Source: Eubacteriales bacterium
GTDB taxonomy: Bacteria; Bacillota; Clostridia; Christensenellales; CAG-138
DNA: 6,267 nucleotides
Reading direction: 5' to 3'
Assembly: GCA_030695285.1 (NCBI GenBank)
Contig: JAUYTF010000091.1
Span: 1-6,267 of the forward strand
Position numbers and translations under genes: made by a program. Below, piece by piece: positions 5,941 through 6,267 of this stretch. The notes under the pieces are model-generated. The model made no database searches, was not told the DNA's origin, and was given only the letters and a program-made list of their open reading frames with translations. The number at the start of each line of letters is the position of its first letter. Position 1 is the first letter of the stretch.

Positions 5941-5970
5941 GACGTTCTGCCGACAACTTTACGTCTTTTT
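5941..5970 (-). terminator. Terminator-like hairpin in the epimerase leader (possible attenuator)
   Basis: GACGT (5941-5945) pairs with ACGTC (5961-5965), with a small inner TG/CA stem. Five Ts follow on the plus strand (5966-5970) and, after GG, five Ts follow on the minus strand (the A run at 5934-5938). On the minus strand it lies between the candidate promoter at 6043-6051 and the epimerase start, so it could end a short RNA of about 100 bases or act as an attenuator. The stem is short, so this is tentative. Confidence 0.35.
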
Positions 5971-6042
5971 GATGAAGCTGCACTTATTCGGCGCTTTATT
6001 CGAAAACTGCGCCTGTTACGGCACTCTGAATCAGATATACAC

Positions 6043-6051
6043 ATGATATCA
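6043..6051 (-). promoter_or_regulatory. Candidate extended -10 promoter upstream of the epimerase gene
   Basis: On the minus strand this reads TGA-TATCAT, a five-of-six -10 with the extended TG. The nearest -35-like box is TTGAGC at a poor spacing of 20 bases. The start would be near 6036 and the leader about 210 bases. An alternative promoter closer to the gene is TTGTCG (5956-5951), 17 bases, CGTAAT (5933-5928), also weak. The stretch 5826-6194 holds these, the hairpin at 5941-5970, a GGCGC/GCGCC stem (5990-5994 with 6009-6013), a six-base hairpin at 5857-5873 and the terminator at 6118-6152; I see no gene in it. Confidence 0.35.
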
Positions 6052-6117
6052 GTCGATTTTCAATAATTGCTCAAGCTGGTCTCAATTCTTCATCAAGCAT
6101 ACTTGATCTGCGCACTG

Positions 6118-6152
6118 AAAAACGGGGAGCGCCAGCCCACCCCCCGCTTTTT
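6118..6152 (-). terminator. Intrinsic terminator of the gene entering from the right
   Basis: CGGGG (6123-6127) pairs with CCCCG (6142-6146), with A and T runs on both outer sides. On the minus strand the stem ends CCCCG and is followed directly by TTTTT. It lies 43 bases past the stop of the partial gene at 6195-6267. It could work on the plus strand too, but no plus-strand gene ends nearby. Confidence 0.75.
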
Positions 6153-6194
6153 GTATTGTTCGTGTTTGTTTACTCCTGCCTCTGTGGTTTTTTG

Positions 6195-6267
6195 CTATAT
6201 CTGAATCTTGCGGCGAAACGTTTCGTCGAAGTCCTCAGGAATCAATTCGCGGAGCACCTCTGCGCCG
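6195..6267 (-). CDS. 3' end of an unidentified gene (last 23 codons)
   Basis: An open minus-strand frame enters from the right edge and stops with TAG at 6197-6195. The C-terminus ends in ELIPEDFDETFRRKIQI. Evidence that it is coding: a protein-like composition, a frame open to the window edge and a well-placed terminator 43 bases downstream. The tail is acidic and then basic and I do not recognise the family. The start lies outside the window. Confidence 0.6.
   Translation of the reverse strand, partial: GAEVLRELIPEDFDETFRRKIQI

Noticed and set aside
5265..5972. 235-residue open frame on the plus strand, opposite the epimerase gene
   Set aside because: The epimerase frame carries the NAD loop and YxxxK motif; the plus-strand frame has no domain-like features and runs into the non-coding leader.
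5853..6044. 63-codon open frame on the minus strand just upstream of the epimerase gene
   Set aside because: There is no ribosome site before its ATG, its Arg/Ser-rich composition is unlike a folded protein, and it covers the putative leader structures.
1..6267. Search for CRISPR repeats, tRNA, transposon ends, toxin-antitoxin pairs or defence genes
   Set aside because: No regularly spaced repeats, cloverleaf-like segments, transposase frames or toxin-like small gene pairs were seen. The genes are housekeeping or metabolic types in a normal chromosomal layout.

Overview
The window looks like ordinary chromosome from a bacterium of the Bacillota, most plausibly a fairly GC-rich member of the Clostridia. 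The main grounds are the Gram-positive-type MreB/Mbl protein, a GNAT protein of the zwittermicin-resistance type, AGGAG-like ribosome sites and intrinsic terminators. This is an inference from gene types; nothing here fixes a genus. There is no rRNA, tRNA, insertion sequence, phage gene or CRISPR array.

Layout, left to right: (1) the first nine codons of an unidentified minus-strand gene, starting with GTG behind a strong ribosome site; (2) a minus-strand rod-shape gene (mreB/mbl family) with its own promoter; (3) a minus-strand Sir2-type NAD-dependent protein deacylase gene with a hairpin terminator; (4) a 261-base divergent intergenic region with candidate promoters for both sides and a 7-4-7 inverted repeat; (5) a plus-strand amidohydrolase gene of the methylthioadenosine/S-adenosylhomocysteine deaminase type; (6) a plus-strand GNAT acetyltransferase gene 99 bases further on; (7) a strong bidirectional terminator; (8) a convergent minus-strand NAD-dependent epimerase/dehydratase gene; (9) about 370 non-coding bases with a candidate promoter, a terminator-like hairpin and the terminator of the next gene; (10) the last 23 codons of another unidentified minus-strand gene.

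The genes do not form one evident pathway. The amidohydrolase and acetyltransferase may be partly co-transcribed; the others look like single-gene units. The proteins belong to known families and have their key residues, and I found no convincing new multi-gene system. The points worth a second look are in the non-coding parts: a promoter placed so that the amidohydrolase mRNA would be leaderless, a promoter-like box shared by mreB and the epimerase, a possible short terminated RNA or attenuator upstream of the epimerase, and small reading frames that end at the mreB and epimerase start codons.
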